Shown piece by piece: positions 1 to 10,785 of a stretch of DNA of 64,000 nt. The position numbers and the translations under genes are program-made. Source of the stretch: Cunninghamia lanceolata (lineage: Eukaryota > Streptophyta > Pinopsida > Cupressales > Cupressaceae); the NCBI GenBank assembly GCA_027924645.1, contig BSBN01000809.1, forward strand, positions 49,506,001 through 49,570,000, given 5' to 3'. The stretch's first letter is position 1, and every line of letters starts with the position of its first letter. The notes beneath the pieces were generated by a model. It was not told the origin of the DNA. It was given only the letters and a program-made list of their open reading frames with translations, and did no database searches.

Positions 1-844
1 ATTTAATGTCATTTTATTCAAAATCTCAACTAGGATAAAGTATGTCACCCTCATGTTGATTGTCTACCACCTCCATACAAATAAATTGTCCCCAAATGGC
101 CCCTTTAAAACACTTTTACTACCATTCAATACCTTGGTGGCATCCCCTGTACTATCAAACCCTCCTTGGGCTCTTCTGCTACCCCATCAAAATCTAGCAA
201 CCCACAACCAACCTTATTGGTCTTCTTCAACACTCATGCAACCAATGAACAACCTCTACAACACCAATAGACTTCTTCTATGGCCTCCTTCACACCTCTT
301 GTAGCCTCTTCTCATTTTTGTCACCAACTCTCAACTCCATCAACAACCACCCATACACTTCACTAAGTTTGAACCGACCTCTATCATCAACCTAGTAGTC
401 TCTCAATCCACCATTCACACATTCTCCAAGATGGATGCAATGTTCCTTTGCTACAAGTAAACCTACAACTCACACTAATCATTGTAGCATCGCCCATAAA
501 TGTTCCTCCAAACATAAGCAATTGCCAAAGTTGTTGCAACTGCCCAACCACTCAACATGGGCAATTCTCCAATTGTTGAGTCATTCCACCAACTATCATA
601 GCTCCTCTAATTGCTACAAGTAAGTTAAAACTCACTTTTTTTTTGTTGATGCAAGTCCCTTAGACTAGTGTCTGCAAGTGCAAACTCTATTGTTGAAAGT
701 ACAACTAGCACTATGGTGACACTCTCTACAACATCTCTACAAAGTAAAAAAGTGTTATGGATACAAGTGGGAAGAAACCAAAATGAACAATCATGAGCCT
801 CTAGTCCATGCAACACTCAAAATCCCAAGATGCTCCTATATCAC
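1..844. other. No recognisable gene; C/A-rich low-information DNA
   Basis: Only short chance ORFs (up to 83 codons) rich in His, Asn, Pro and Thr, as expected from CA-rich sequence. I see no domain, LTR end or repeat boundary. It may be internal sequence of an old element, but nothing supports that directly. Confidence 0.5.
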
Positions 845-990
845 TAACTTGTTGCACAGTAACTAAAACTTGTTATGCAACAACTAAAGATTGATGTACA
901 ACAATAAAAAAAACTCGATACACAACAACTGAGGATGGTTATGCAGCAACAAAATACTTATTATGCAACAATTACGGATTGTTTTTTTTT
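845..990. repeat. Degenerate CAACAACT minisatellite, copy 1
   Basis: About five imperfect units built on TTATGCAACAACTAAGGATTG-like sequence (unit about 25-30 bp), with variable linkers such as ACTTG. The same family recurs at about 3656-3800. A related pair of CAACAAT motifs lies near 13300-13330. Confidence 0.6.
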
Positions 991-999
991 GCTAGATGA

Positions 1000-2060
1000 A
1001 ATTATCCTTGGAAGGTTATTCCACAATTAGAGGGCCTGAAACTAAAATGCATAAGGAATATGAACAAAAACCTCAAAGGAAGTGTGCATTTACAATTCAA
1101 TAGTCTTTATCTATATGCCATTACATATTAAACAGTTAAGTTCTTATATACTATCCCATCCTCTGAGAATAGAAGCTGTCCCTATATATCTATATATGCA
1201 GAAATATATATATATGCCCCTAAAGTCCAAAATCTTCATCACCATCACCATTTTTATCTGAAGAATCCACATCCATAGCAAATGTCTAGTTGACCCCAGT
1301 AGATGGCATGACACCCATAGTGAATTTAAGAAAGGCAATGCCCCACTTTGTCTAGTTTTACGCAAGCCATCTAAAGATGCGAAAAGGCTAAGAGATGAAA
1401 TAACATAAAGAAAGCATAAACAAAGTGTTATACCTTAGATTCTCCAAGCCTTTCCCTCTCCTTGATAAGGTAGGGGAAAGAATGCACCCAAAGAATTTTC
1501 CTAGCTATACCCAAATGGATGAATGTAGATTGCTCTTTCAAAAACTAGCACAAAGGATTTAGCAAGGGATTGATTTGTGGCTAAAATTTGGCATAATTTG
1601 GATGTGAAATGGCTTGATGAAAAATGCTTGGGAGATGACTTGTATTTATAGAGTTTTGGGGGGAATTTGGATCAATGGTGGAAATCCAAAGTTGATATCT
1701 AGGGTGGAGATGAAATGGTGAAGTGGAAGGCTAAGATTTGTTCATCAAAAATGGAGGGCTCACATTATTTTTGAATTTTTAATTGATCTTGGGAAGGCTT
1801 TGCATTAATGAGGATTAAAAGTTATGAATGAAAATTCATTCATATGGGAGAGGGTGTAATAAAAAAATTAATGTTTATGGGTGAGTGGGATGAGAAATGA
1901 CACATGCATGTTTTTGGCAAAGACGTGTGAGCATTTAATTTAAAAATGCTATTGCATGAAAGAGGAAAGGTGAGACCGTGGAGACACATGTGACTCCCTT
2001 TTAATAAAAAATGTTTTTTATTCAAAGGGTGTGGAGAGATGGGATAATGGAGGTTTAGGA
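1000..2060 (-). other. Unassigned, possible minus-strand LTR remnant
   Basis: No convincing ORF. On the minus strand a TATA-like CTATAAATAC lies near 1640-1655. The minus strand from 2526 begins TGTAGACACC, a common start for plant gypsy LTRs. I could not find a matching second copy, primer site or target duplication, so an LTR call is only a possibility. Confidence 0.25.
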
Positions 2061-2452
2061 TAATTAATTAAGTGGTTAACTTAATTAATAGGTTGTTGGA
2101 AATTAGTAAAGGGGTAAATTAGTGGTTTAGATTAATTAAGTCAAGTTTTACTTAATTAATTTGGGTCTAGGGGCTAGGTAGGGTGTGATAGCTAATTAAA
2201 TAAATAGCATTTATTTAATTACCTGCTAGGTTTAGGTCATAGGCTAGGTGGATTAATCAAATAAGTTTGTTTTATTTAATTAATCTAGGTGGATAGGAAA
2301 AATCAATCAAATAAATATTGGGATATTTATTTAATTAATTATGGGCAATGGTTAAGGTAGGGTAATAAATTAATTTTAATTTATTATAGGTGAATGGTTA
2401 GGATGAATACTTAGGATGAATTAATTAAATAAATTGATTTTATTAATTAATT
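2061..2452. repeat. Array of seven AT-rich palindromes with G-rich linkers
   Basis: Hairpins built from TTAATTAA/AAATAAAT blocks lie at about 2061-2090, 2131-2160, 2194-2220, 2251-2284, 2301-2340, 2363-2387 and 2419-2452. For example AATTAAATAAAT-agc-ATTTATTTAATT is perfect. Linkers are G-rich on the plus strand (CTAGG, GGTAGGG, GGATAGG). Unit spacing is roughly 45-70 bp. I do not know its function. Confidence 0.75.
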
Positions 2453-2526
2453 GGCGAAGGGGAAGTTGGTGATGCAAGGATACGGGAAAGTGGCTTGCAT
2501 GGTCAAGGTATTTTTAGGTGTCTACA

Positions 2527-3076
2527 CCATCATTGAAACCATGAGTAGAAATGATAAAAGGAACCTAAGGCATTACATCAGAAGTGTGGAAAGTGGGTTG
2601 TAGCTTGATGCTAACAAGGAAACCCAACCCAAGAACATGTCTAAAATAGTGGTGAGACCCATATGCCATTGTCGCTTGATCATTGCGAATAAAACCAACC
2701 TCATAGAATCAATAGATTCCCCTATCTCTAAAAAGACTCCAACAAACATTGAGGCTATGTTAATATTTACTCGATACCTGTGTGTAGTGGACAAGAACAA
2801 ATCACCTAGCACCATTCTAATGGTGTGAACCATAATCACTACTTTCACCTTAAAGATCTTCTTTAGCTACAAGTCATAGATCTCCTCGATGAAGGATATT
2901 TATTGCTTCTTGGCATATAACCCCACCATGTTATCCATTAAGCACAAGTTCGGATGCATTCGACAGAGAATGAAGTGGGAACATTAAAAACTAGCTCACC
3001 ATACCTAGCCATGATTTGTTTTCATCAACACCACACCCTTGAGAGGACAAAGGGATTAAATTTTCATGCATGATAA
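2527..3076. other. No supported gene; flank of LINE fragment
   Basis: There are overlapping open frames on both strands near 2573-2848 (91 codons minus, 63 codons plus). Neither resembles a family I know. The stretch lies just downstream, on the minus strand, of the LINE RNase H fragment, so it could be LINE 3' sequence. Confidence 0.35.
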
Positions 3077-3600
3077 TCATTCATCAACACTGAGAGAAGC
3101 TTGCAATATTGATGGTAAAGGATCATTATTAAATATAGAGGGGACATAGCTCATCCAATAACTCAAATTATCTCCAACTATATACCCCATGTCATGATCG
3201 ATGCTAAAGTTATCCAATACATTCGCATGATAGTTCCCCTCTCTATACATGTGTTTTATTGTGAAAGCCTCTAGCTTGTTTAGCAAAGGCCAAATTTGGC
3301 TTAATATTCTATTGATTTTCCAATTCTATGCTCCTTTTTTCTTATTTTGTTTACAATAATATGAGAATCCTTCAATCTACAACCTTTTTATGCCAACATG
3401 CCTGTAGGCCTATTAGGAGTGCCATGGCCTCATCTTCATTATTTTTCCCTACCCCAAGCCCTTTGAGGCAATGACAATCAAATGTCCATCGTGATCTCTC
3501 AAAATGCACCCTCCCCCAAAGATGCCCAGATTGCCCATGGAAGCCCTGTCAAAGTTTATCTTGCACCACCCCTCTGAAGGGACCTTCCATCTAATGTCTT
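3077..3600 (-). pseudogene. LINE (non-LTR) RNase H domain, degraded
   Basis: The minus strand from about 3600 reads W-K-V-P-S-E-G-W-C-K-I-N-F-D followed by a Gly-rich stretch and G-G-C-I-L-R-D. This is the start of the RNase H domain that ends many plant LINE ORF2 proteins, where the usual sequence is K-x-N-F-D-G-A. Further along (3286 down to 3077) F-T-I-K-H-M-Y-R-E-G-N-Y-H-A-N-V-L matches the domain's C-terminal H-V-x-R-E-x-N-x-x-A-D signature, with the final Ala-Asp altered to Ala-Asn. The reverse transcriptase and endonuclease expected upstream (higher coordinates) are not recognisable. Several breaks interrupt the frame. It is a dead remnant. Confidence 0.75.
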
Positions 3601-3655
3601 TCCTTGGGTTATGTATAGGATGATCCCTAGAATCCCTATGAATGGGGTGGCAATT

Positions 3656-3800
3656 GAGGATTGTTGTACAACATTGAAGACTTGTTACATAACAACTAAG
3701 GATTGTTGTGCATCATCTAAAAACTTGGTACACAACAACTATAATTTTTTACATAGCAACTCAAACTTGAAATGTAACAACATAATACCTTCTTGAACAA
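3656..3800. repeat. Degenerate CAACAACT minisatellite, copy 2
   Basis: Units such as TTACATAACAACTAAGGATTG and ACACAACAACTATAA repeat about every 25-30 bp, related to the array at 845-990. It lies between the two LINE fragments. Confidence 0.6.
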
Positions 3801-4721
3801 CAATTATAGGTTTTCCCCCTTCTTAATGTGAGAGCAGAGAGAAATCTTGTTATTGACATGGATATCATTAGCTAAGGGCATCTTCTTTTTCCTTTCCACC
3901 ATGGACCACATCTTTGAAGTATTTGAAGGATTGTTCTCACTAAGAATAACCAACCTCAAGGAATTAAAAGGAGAACTCATATTAACATTTTTTGAAAAGA
4001 AGATTCCCAACCATAGAGGGGTTTTCAGGAGTCACAAAGGAAGACTAAGTTGATGACTAAAAATTTGTCTTTGCACTGTTCCATATATAAATTTTTAAGC
4101 AAACACAAGGGAATCTTCTATAATTTTTCCTTAGTATACAAGGCATAAAGAAAGGAATTATTTATAGCACATGTTGAATTGGAATAGCCTTCTTCCATCA
4201 AAGGAACCTTCAGAGAAATTCTGATGGGAAGAAAAGAAAAAATTTCTTGAAAAGGCTTTGAAGAGGGATGACAATCCTTCACCATTGAAAACTCATTTGA
4301 CTTCCAAGGATACAAAGGGAGGAGGGAGCCCCAAGAGTGGGCTCAATAACATTAATAGGCACCTACAAAGGCTTTGGAGAATTATAAAATTCTAATAAAG
4401 ATCCTAGAACAATAAAATGTTGGGGAAGAGCATCTTTCCATCATAAAGCATGATTGTTAGCTTTGTGTTTGAGGATAGTGCAATTAGCAGTAACATATCC
4501 CACTTCAAAGGATCTTTGGTAGGGGAAAGGAATACCAGCATAGTCCAAGTGTTTCTTCTATGAGTAGTCTATTGTTTTCATTATAAAATCTATTGTGAGG
4601 TCTTCTAAAATATCTATCTCCATAAGAATGCAAGCAAAAGTAGTGTGGGAGAAAGCATAAGTCATTGTGTATGTTAACAAGAATCTTTCTAAAAAAAATT
4701 CTAATAGCTGTAAAATATGAA
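3801..4721. other. No supported gene between LINE fragments
   Basis: Short open frames exist on the minus strand (68 and 65 codons), none recognisable. By position it should lie between LINE ORF1 and the RNase H end, but no RT motif such as F/Y-A-D-D is seen. Most of ORF2 is therefore deleted or decayed. Confidence 0.4.
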
Positions 4722-5178
4722 TTAATTCAAAAGTGGAGAGGTAGGTGGATATCTAATCCATATTTGCATTTCATTAAAAGATTCAATTAATGGGTTGGGA
4801 TTAGGAAACCAAGGCTTAAGTAAGAGCGAGTGTTTTCCCAAGTCCATAGATGGTTTTTGAGAATAAAGTCCTAATCCTTGGTGAATTAAAATAAGGTAAT
4901 AAAAAATCACTACGCACAAGGTTAAATTTTAATATTGATTCCATATGTGGCCACCAAGAGCTTGACAACCAATTGTCCAAGTTAGTAATTCTCGGCCATA
5001 AGTGATTGAAGTGATGAATCCTGAGCCATTTTTTGGAAAATAATTATTCTCCTTCTAAAACTCCATCCCCAACGACTAGAATAGGGGAAGTCTTTGAGTA
5101 ATTGAGGGGTTTTAACATTTCCCTAAAAACAATTTGTGGGCTCTTGTTGAAAATAATTTCCTCATTTTGAGATGCCAT
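4722..5178 (-). pseudogene. LINE ORF1-like (DUF4283) remnant
   Basis: On the minus strand a Met-Ala-Ser-Gln start at 5178 opens a frame that is soon broken by a TAA. A shifted frame (4919 to 4722) carries L-L-L-K-P-W-F-P-N-P-N-P, then M-Q-I-W-I-R-Y-P. This is the K-P-W-x-P-x-F-N-P ... x-W-I-R-L-P pattern of the DUF4283 domain found in plant LINE ORF1 (gag-like, RNA-binding) proteins. The zinc knuckle normally found downstream is not visible. It shares orientation with the RNase H fragment at 3077-3600, so both probably come from one LINE copy. At least one frameshift and one stop are present. Confidence 0.6.
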
Positions 5179-6150
5179 TGCACCTCAATCCATAGCATCC
5201 ATAAAGGACTTGGGTGGACTAGAATGAGTAGAAAAAAACATTTCATTCTACATCCTTAGCATTGCAAAAAACCTTTCACCATTACTTGTGTCATAATAGG
5301 AGAGTTGGGAATAATGTAACTAGAAAGCTTTGAATTGATGACCCCTAAACCAAAGGGTAGAAATGTGTCTTTTGAAAAACCCAAACCAATGAGCATGAAG
5401 AACTAAGAAGCATATTTATTTCAATTAGGATTGTCACCACCCACCAAAGTACTAGTGAAGGTGCCTCACCTAGATTGAGACTCATCATTAGTAGACATGC
5501 AAGAAGAATTGGATCACCTTTCGTAATGTTGATCACAACAAAGGGCGGATTCTGAACTCTTTATGTATGCCTACCCAAAGAAGTGCAATTGGGTTTGAAA
5601 AATGTTTCTTGAGAGTTTTGTGGGAGTCACCTTTTAGTAATTGTGATATTATATTTTAGTAAGATTTACTTTTAATTAGTAATTTGCTTATTTATCTAAA
5701 ATTTGGAATAGAATAAAGTATTAAACTTATTTTAGATTTTTAATTAAGATAAATAAGAGGAGTTGAGTTTGCATAATAAATTAGAAATGAAAAGAGAAGA
5801 ATTTGGAATAAGCTTGTCTAATTTGATGATTACAAAAGATGTAGAATGGTAAGAAGACAATAAGACAAGGTGGTAGATTGATAAAATCATGTTTTTAAAG
5901 TCTCTAGTTTTTGTAATTGTTGGTGGTGTCCTGAGAATTGTGGAAGTGTTTGGAAAATATTAGTAATGTTTACAAAATTTTAGAAACATCCCACTAATGT
6001 GAAAGTATCCAGTATGACACAAAAGTGTTCTTGTGAGCTTGAAAGTTTCACTATAAAGGCATGCAAGTTTTTATCAAGTATAGAAATGTCTAGTAATCTT
6101 GTGAAAATGTCATTTGTGCTTTCAAATTTTTTAAAAGCCTATGACTATTG
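5179..6150. other. No supported gene; left flank of chromovirus
   Basis: AT-rich sequence with short open frames only. Continuity with 13144 onward is implied by the target duplication flanking the element that starts at 6156. Confidence 0.5.
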
Positions 6151-6155
6151 GCTCT
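6151..6155. repeat. Target-site duplication GCTCT (left)
   Basis: GCTCT directly precedes the LTR terminus TGGTGTAGG. The same five bases follow the other LTR at 13139-13143. Confidence 0.85.
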
Positions 6156-7290
6156 TGGTGTAGGTCAAGTTCTAGGGGTCTTGACAGACTATTGAACCAA
6201 GCAGCAAAATAAAACAACACACATCAATAAAATAGAAATCTCTTTATTCATTTGCAACTGGAGTTTACAGTAGGAGTAAAATGACATTACAATTGGTATT
6301 TCCCTTCATACATTCCCTGGCATTAAGCCTCACAATCATTCAAACAATGATTCAGATCGACCATTCCAATCTTCACATGAAACCCTCTTCATAAAACTAA
6401 AACTATTGACTGGCAAAAGAAGTCTTCTTTCAGCATGAAAACCCTCTATTTAAATGTAGAAGAGGTGGCCACCACACATCCTGATGTGAAGAGACACATG
6501 TCACTCCTCTTTTGGCTCTCTTGACTAGCTACATAGGAGGTTATAACTATTTTTGTCATTTTTGGGCATGTTTTGGTAGTTTAGCAGAAATCTAAGGGTC
6601 ATCAGGATGTGGTAGAGGAAACCAAGCCAAGTCATTAGCATATGTGGTGAAAGCTGGGTCATTGAGATATATGCACCTAGTTGGAAAAGTTCTACTAAAA
6701 ATAGGTCAAGAGGAGAAAAGTGGGATCCCGAGGGTTATCAAGATATGCAGAGGTTTGAAGGGCTATGATATATATTTGATCGGGGTTAGAAGTCCTATAG
6801 ATGCGGATGAAGTGCAAAGCTCCGCAAAGCACTTAGTAACTTGTCATTTGGTGGAAGGTTTAAGTTAACGGGGATATGAAGGGCAAAGGGATGTATCCGA
6901 TAGAGGCTGAAAGACTCGTACATTCAGATATAGATCGAAGTCCCATAAGACTTATCCTAGCAGAGATTTTATGCCCAGAAGGACTTAGCGGGAGTTTGGA
7001 GCCATCCAGGATAGACCAAAGGTCTCGCATATCTAGACATAGGCAAAAGTCCCACATTTTAATAACTTGTCCAAATTAGATTGGATCTTTGCCAAATTGT
7101 AAATGTAGACACCCATTTGGCTCTTCATTAAGATGACGTCATCACTTGGCCATGAACCAACTAGAATTTCTTTGAAATTTGATCATCAACTCTTGCAGCA
7201 AAAATAAGAAAGAAAACAAACGAACAAGAAAGAAAAGAAATCTTTTTGGTTGATGTAGGATTGCTCTAGTACCCGGATGCTCCTACATTA
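6156..7290 (-). repeat. Chromovirus 3' LTR
   Basis: It aligns along its length with 11990-13138. Plus-strand ends are TGGTGTAGGTC and CTCCTACATTA. The terminal CATCA of the partner has decayed to CATTA. A minus-strand TATA-like ATTTAAATAG lies near 6450. Confidence 0.92.
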
Positions 7291-7636
7291 GACACATCGG
7301 GTAATTAAAATGTTCCATGAGTTAGAAACTTATGAACATTTTGGTAAGTCTAGAACTCGAATTCCATACTTGGTTGGTTGTGCAACACTTAGCCAACAAG
7401 CTTCATCTATAGCTTTGTTCTTCCATTGGACCAAATATTCCATGAAGTCCTTCCCTTTGGTCTTCTTAGCCACTCAGGAGTTAACCACTATGTCTACTTC
7501 TTCCATCTTCTTCTCAGGTAACCAATCTAACCATCCTTGTGCATCATGCAAACTAGAGTGTGTACCCCCTTATAAACTTGTCTCTCCTTCATGAAACTTA
7601 TATAGATCAGCAACATTAAAAATAGGAGATATGTCT
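7291..7636 (-). pseudogene. Chromovirus chromodomain (pol C-terminus)
   Basis: The minus strand reads an acidic lead-in, then V-A-K-K-T-K-G-K-D-F-M-E-Y-L-V-Q-W-K, then a Trp-containing tail A-C-W-L-S. This is the chromodomain core (x-Y-L-V-K-W-K-G ... W), with aromatic cage residues Tyr and both Trp present. In the family this module targets integration to modified histones. An in-frame TGA (Trp TGG to TGA) sits just before the core, so the module is cut off from integrase. Confidence 0.8.
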
Positions 7637-8916
7637 ATCCCTGCTGGCAAGTCAATCTCATAGGTGTTGAATGAGAACTTCCTCTAAACCTTGCATGGGC
7701 CTATTTTCTTAAATTTCAACTTATTGTATGTTCCCTGTGAAAACCTTTCTTTCCTCAAATGTGCCAAAACTAAGTCACCTAACTGGAACTCTTGTTCCCT
7801 CCTATGCATATCAGCATGTTCTTTGTATTTGCTAGCACTTTTCTCCAACTTTTCCTTCACCTCCTTGTGGACCTCATGAATGTATTCTGTAAAATCTTCT
7901 ACTACAACACTCTTCCTATTTAAATCTGCACTATCTATTAGCTCATCAACACCTCTTGGGTTGTACCCATAAACTATTTGGAATGGGCTCTTTCCTGCAC
8001 TTCTGTTCATTGAATTGTTGTAAGCCAAGACAAGATCCCATTGATGTGGTTTGTCTCCCACCAAACATCTTAATAAGTTTCCCAAACTTATGTTCAAAAC
8101 CTCAATTTGTCCATCATTATGGGGATGATAGGTTGAACTAAATCCTAATTCAGTGCCCATCTTCTTCCACAATGTACACCAAAAATGGCCAACAAACTTG
8201 GTGTCTCTATCTAAGACTATGCTCTAAGGTAGTCCATGCAGCCTGATTACCTCTTTGAAAAATAATGTAGCTATGTGGGATGCATCATTGGTCTTCTGAC
8301 ATGCTATGAAATGAACCATCTTTGAAAATCTATCCACTACAACAAAAATTGAGTCATTACCTCTCTATGTTCGAGGAAAACCCAAAACAAAATCCATACG
8401 TAGGTGCTCCCACGATCTCTCTAGTATAGGCAATGGCTGATATAGTCATGTGTTTTGTCTTGCTCCTTTAGAATGCTGGAAAAATCTACAACCTTGTACT
8501 AGTCTCTTCACAACTGCACTCATTCCAAGCCAAAAATATCCTTCACTCAGTTGTGCCAATGTCTTATCTATTCCAAAATGCCCACTCAAGCCTCCACTAT
8601 GCTTTTCTCTTATTAGGGTCTCTCTCATTAAACCTCTGGGTATACACAATTTATGTCCTTTGAATAGCAAGCCATCTTGAATGAAATACTCCAACCATGG
8701 AATCATGTCTCCCTCCACTGGACTTCTACTAGTTGTCCATGCTTCCCTAAAATTAGGATCATTAGGATACAAATCCTTCATTGCATCAAAGCCAACAAAA
8801 CTGACCCTTAACTCATTCATCGATAAACATCTTCTACTAAGTGCATTTTCTACCCTATTTGACTTACCACTCCTATGTTTCAAGATAAAAGATAACTTTG
8901 AAAGAACTCCACCCAT
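7637..8916 (-). pseudogene. Chromovirus integrase
   Basis: In frame on the minus strand: an H-H-C-C zinc region (H-S-G-G-L-S-G-H-F-G ... G-C-R-F-F), where the last cysteine of C-x-x-C is replaced by Phe. Then the catalytic core with Asp in M-D-F-V-L-G, Asp in L-D-R-D-T-K-F and Glu in D-G-Q-I-E-V, so the D,D-E triad is present. The C-terminal part runs to about 7640 and ends in the usual E-I-D-L-P ... I-S-P-I-F-N-V-A-D-L-Y motif before the chromodomain. Premature stops occur near 8226 and 8370. Family role: inserts the cDNA into host DNA. Confidence 0.92.
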
Positions 8917-9543
8917 TTCATATGTCGTTGGTTTAACTTACCTTGGTTGTTAATGTACTACAAGGCATGGTGGTCTGTGTACATTACAAACTCATTTGAT
9001 ATCAAGTAATGCCTCCACTTCTTTAAGGCCTGCACTATAACATAGAATTCTTGGTCATAAACTGAGTGCTTCCTCTTGTATTCATTTAGTTTCTCACTAA
9101 AGTAGGCAATAGGTCAACCTTCTTGACTTAACACTCCCCTAATTGCACTACCATTGGCATGACAATCCACTTGAAACACTTTGCCAAAGTCTGTCAATGC
9201 CAACACTGGTTGTTCTATCACCTTCTTCTTCAACAACTGATTTAACTCTTTTCTGCTGCAGCTGTCCACTAAAACTCTTTCCTAATACCCTTCATTATCT
9301 CTGTAACAGGTGCACATATTCCACTAAAATTTCTTATGAACTTCCTGTAGAAGCTCGCCAAGCCATGAAAATTTTTGGCCTCAAACGTGTTCCTAGGTGA
9401 AGGCCAAACTATTATTGACTTAACCTTCTCAGGATCCATCTTCAACCCTTCTTCAGACACTACAAAACCTAGATATACTAGTTTCCTCTACATAAAGCTA
9501 CATTTATCCAAGTAAATACAAGAAACTTTTCTTCTTTTAACCT
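8917..9543 (-). pseudogene. Chromovirus RNase H region
   Basis: Reading minus, the frame carries P-E-K-V-K-S-I ... [12 protein letters not shown], the connection segment after RT, but one frame off from RT (a frameshift near 9460-9540). Near 8930-9000 it reads F-V-M-Y-T-D-H-H-A-L-stop-Y-I-N-N-Q-G, the T-D-H-x-A-L-Q signature of gypsy RNase H with CAG turned to TAG. Several other stops are present. Role: removes the RNA strand during cDNA synthesis. Confidence 0.85.
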
Positions 9544-10188
9544 CTACAAAATTGCCTTGAGGTGTAGCAGGTGTTCCTCTTTTGACTTACTAAAAACTAA
9601 AATGTCATTCAAATAAACAATGACAAATTTGCCAAGGAAAGGATTCATTACCTCATTCATCAATCTCATAAAGGTTCTGGGTGCATTTACCAACCCAAAT
9701 GGCATCACTAGCCACGCATACAATCCACCATTTGTCTTGAATGTTGTTTTCCATTCATCCCCTTCTCTAATTCTTATTTGGTGGTGTCCACTCTTCAAAT
9801 CAATCTTGTCGAAGTACTTTGCTCCACTCAATCAGCCCATCAAGTCATCCATTTGAGGCAATGAAAATCTATACTTAATGGTTATTTCATTTATAGCCCT
9901 TGAATTAGTGCACATTTTCCATTTCCCATCCTTCTTAGGTACCAGTACAACACGTAAAATACACGAGTTGAGGCTCTTTCTAATCAGTCCCTTATCCAAC
10001 AACTCTTGCACTTGTTTGTTCACCTCTTCTTTTTTCATGGGTGTCATTCTATATAGTTCTTTATTTGGTAGGCTTGTGCCCGGTATCAAGTCCATGCAGT
10101 GACTTATGCTTCTAGTTGAAGGTAATCCATCAGGTAAGTCCTTCATTAGAATGTCAGTGAATTCATTCAAAATTTCTTGGACTTCCAT
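9544..10188 (-). pseudogene. Chromovirus reverse transcriptase
   Basis: Two adjoining minus ORFs in one frame (10188-9832 and 9831-9544) are separated by a single stop. Visible RT blocks include [34 protein letters not shown] (first catalytic Asp) and M-P-F-G-L-V-N-A-P. The catalytic box, usually Y-x-D-D, reads Y-L-N-D, so one catalytic aspartate is now Asn, explained by one base change. Upstream sequence links to protease. This is the best preserved part of the element, but it would be inactive. Confidence 0.95.
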
Positions 10189-10399
10189 GGGAACTTCTTC
10201 CCCTTTTTTTGTTGTCCTAACCTCTACAGTCTTAGGTAGGAAGGAAAAGCATACCTTATTCTTTCTAATATCCTTTAGGAACTATTTTCTAGTCACTAGA
10301 CAAACCCTATTGGTTTCCTCAACCTCCTCATCCTTATCCTTCAAGGGATTCAACACATACTCAACCCCATCTTTCTTGATTTTGATACAATTATTCTTG

Positions 10400-10760
10400 C
10401 CATCATGAATGGCCTGCCTGTCATATTGCTAAGGTCTACCTAATAGAATGTGGCATGCATCCATTGGTATAATATCACATATTATCTCATCTTTGTAATT
10501 CTCAATATGAAATTTAACAAGGCATTATTCACTTACCAATAACTAATGTCCCCTCTGCAGCCAGGGAACCTTTTAGGGAGTTGGATGATTCAACCTCTTC
10601 AGCTTCAGCTTCTCCACCATCTCTTCTAACACTCATTTGTCAGTGTTGCCACTATCCATAATGACTTTGTAGCATTTTCCTCCAAACTTACGTCTAATTC
10701 TAAATAGATTTCTTCTCTGCTCTAGTTCCCCTTGTACCTTCTCTGGTGTTAGAAGAACTT
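10400..10760 (-). pseudogene. Chromovirus aspartic protease
   Basis: The minus strand reads C-Y-K-V-I-M-D-S-G-N-T-D around 10650, the D-S-G active site of retroviral-type proteases, and further on M-D-A-C-H-I-L-L-G-R-P, the hydrophobic-hydrophobic-Gly-Arg flap-proximal motif. The pair marks both ends of the domain. Stops interrupt the frame (after T-D-K, and in G-R-P-stop-Q-Y-D where Trp is expected). It would cleave the Gag-Pol precursor. Confidence 0.8.
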
Positions 10761-10785
10761 TCCTTAGCATCAAGGATTCTCCATC

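Noticed and set aside
1426..2526. Possible complete solo LTR on the minus strand (TGTAGACACC...)
   Set aside because: Flanking five-base sequences do not match and no primer site or second copy was found, so the ends are not supported.
6644..7079. Overlapping ORFs of 65-74 codons
   Set aside because: They lie inside the chromovirus 3' LTR on both strands and match no protein family.
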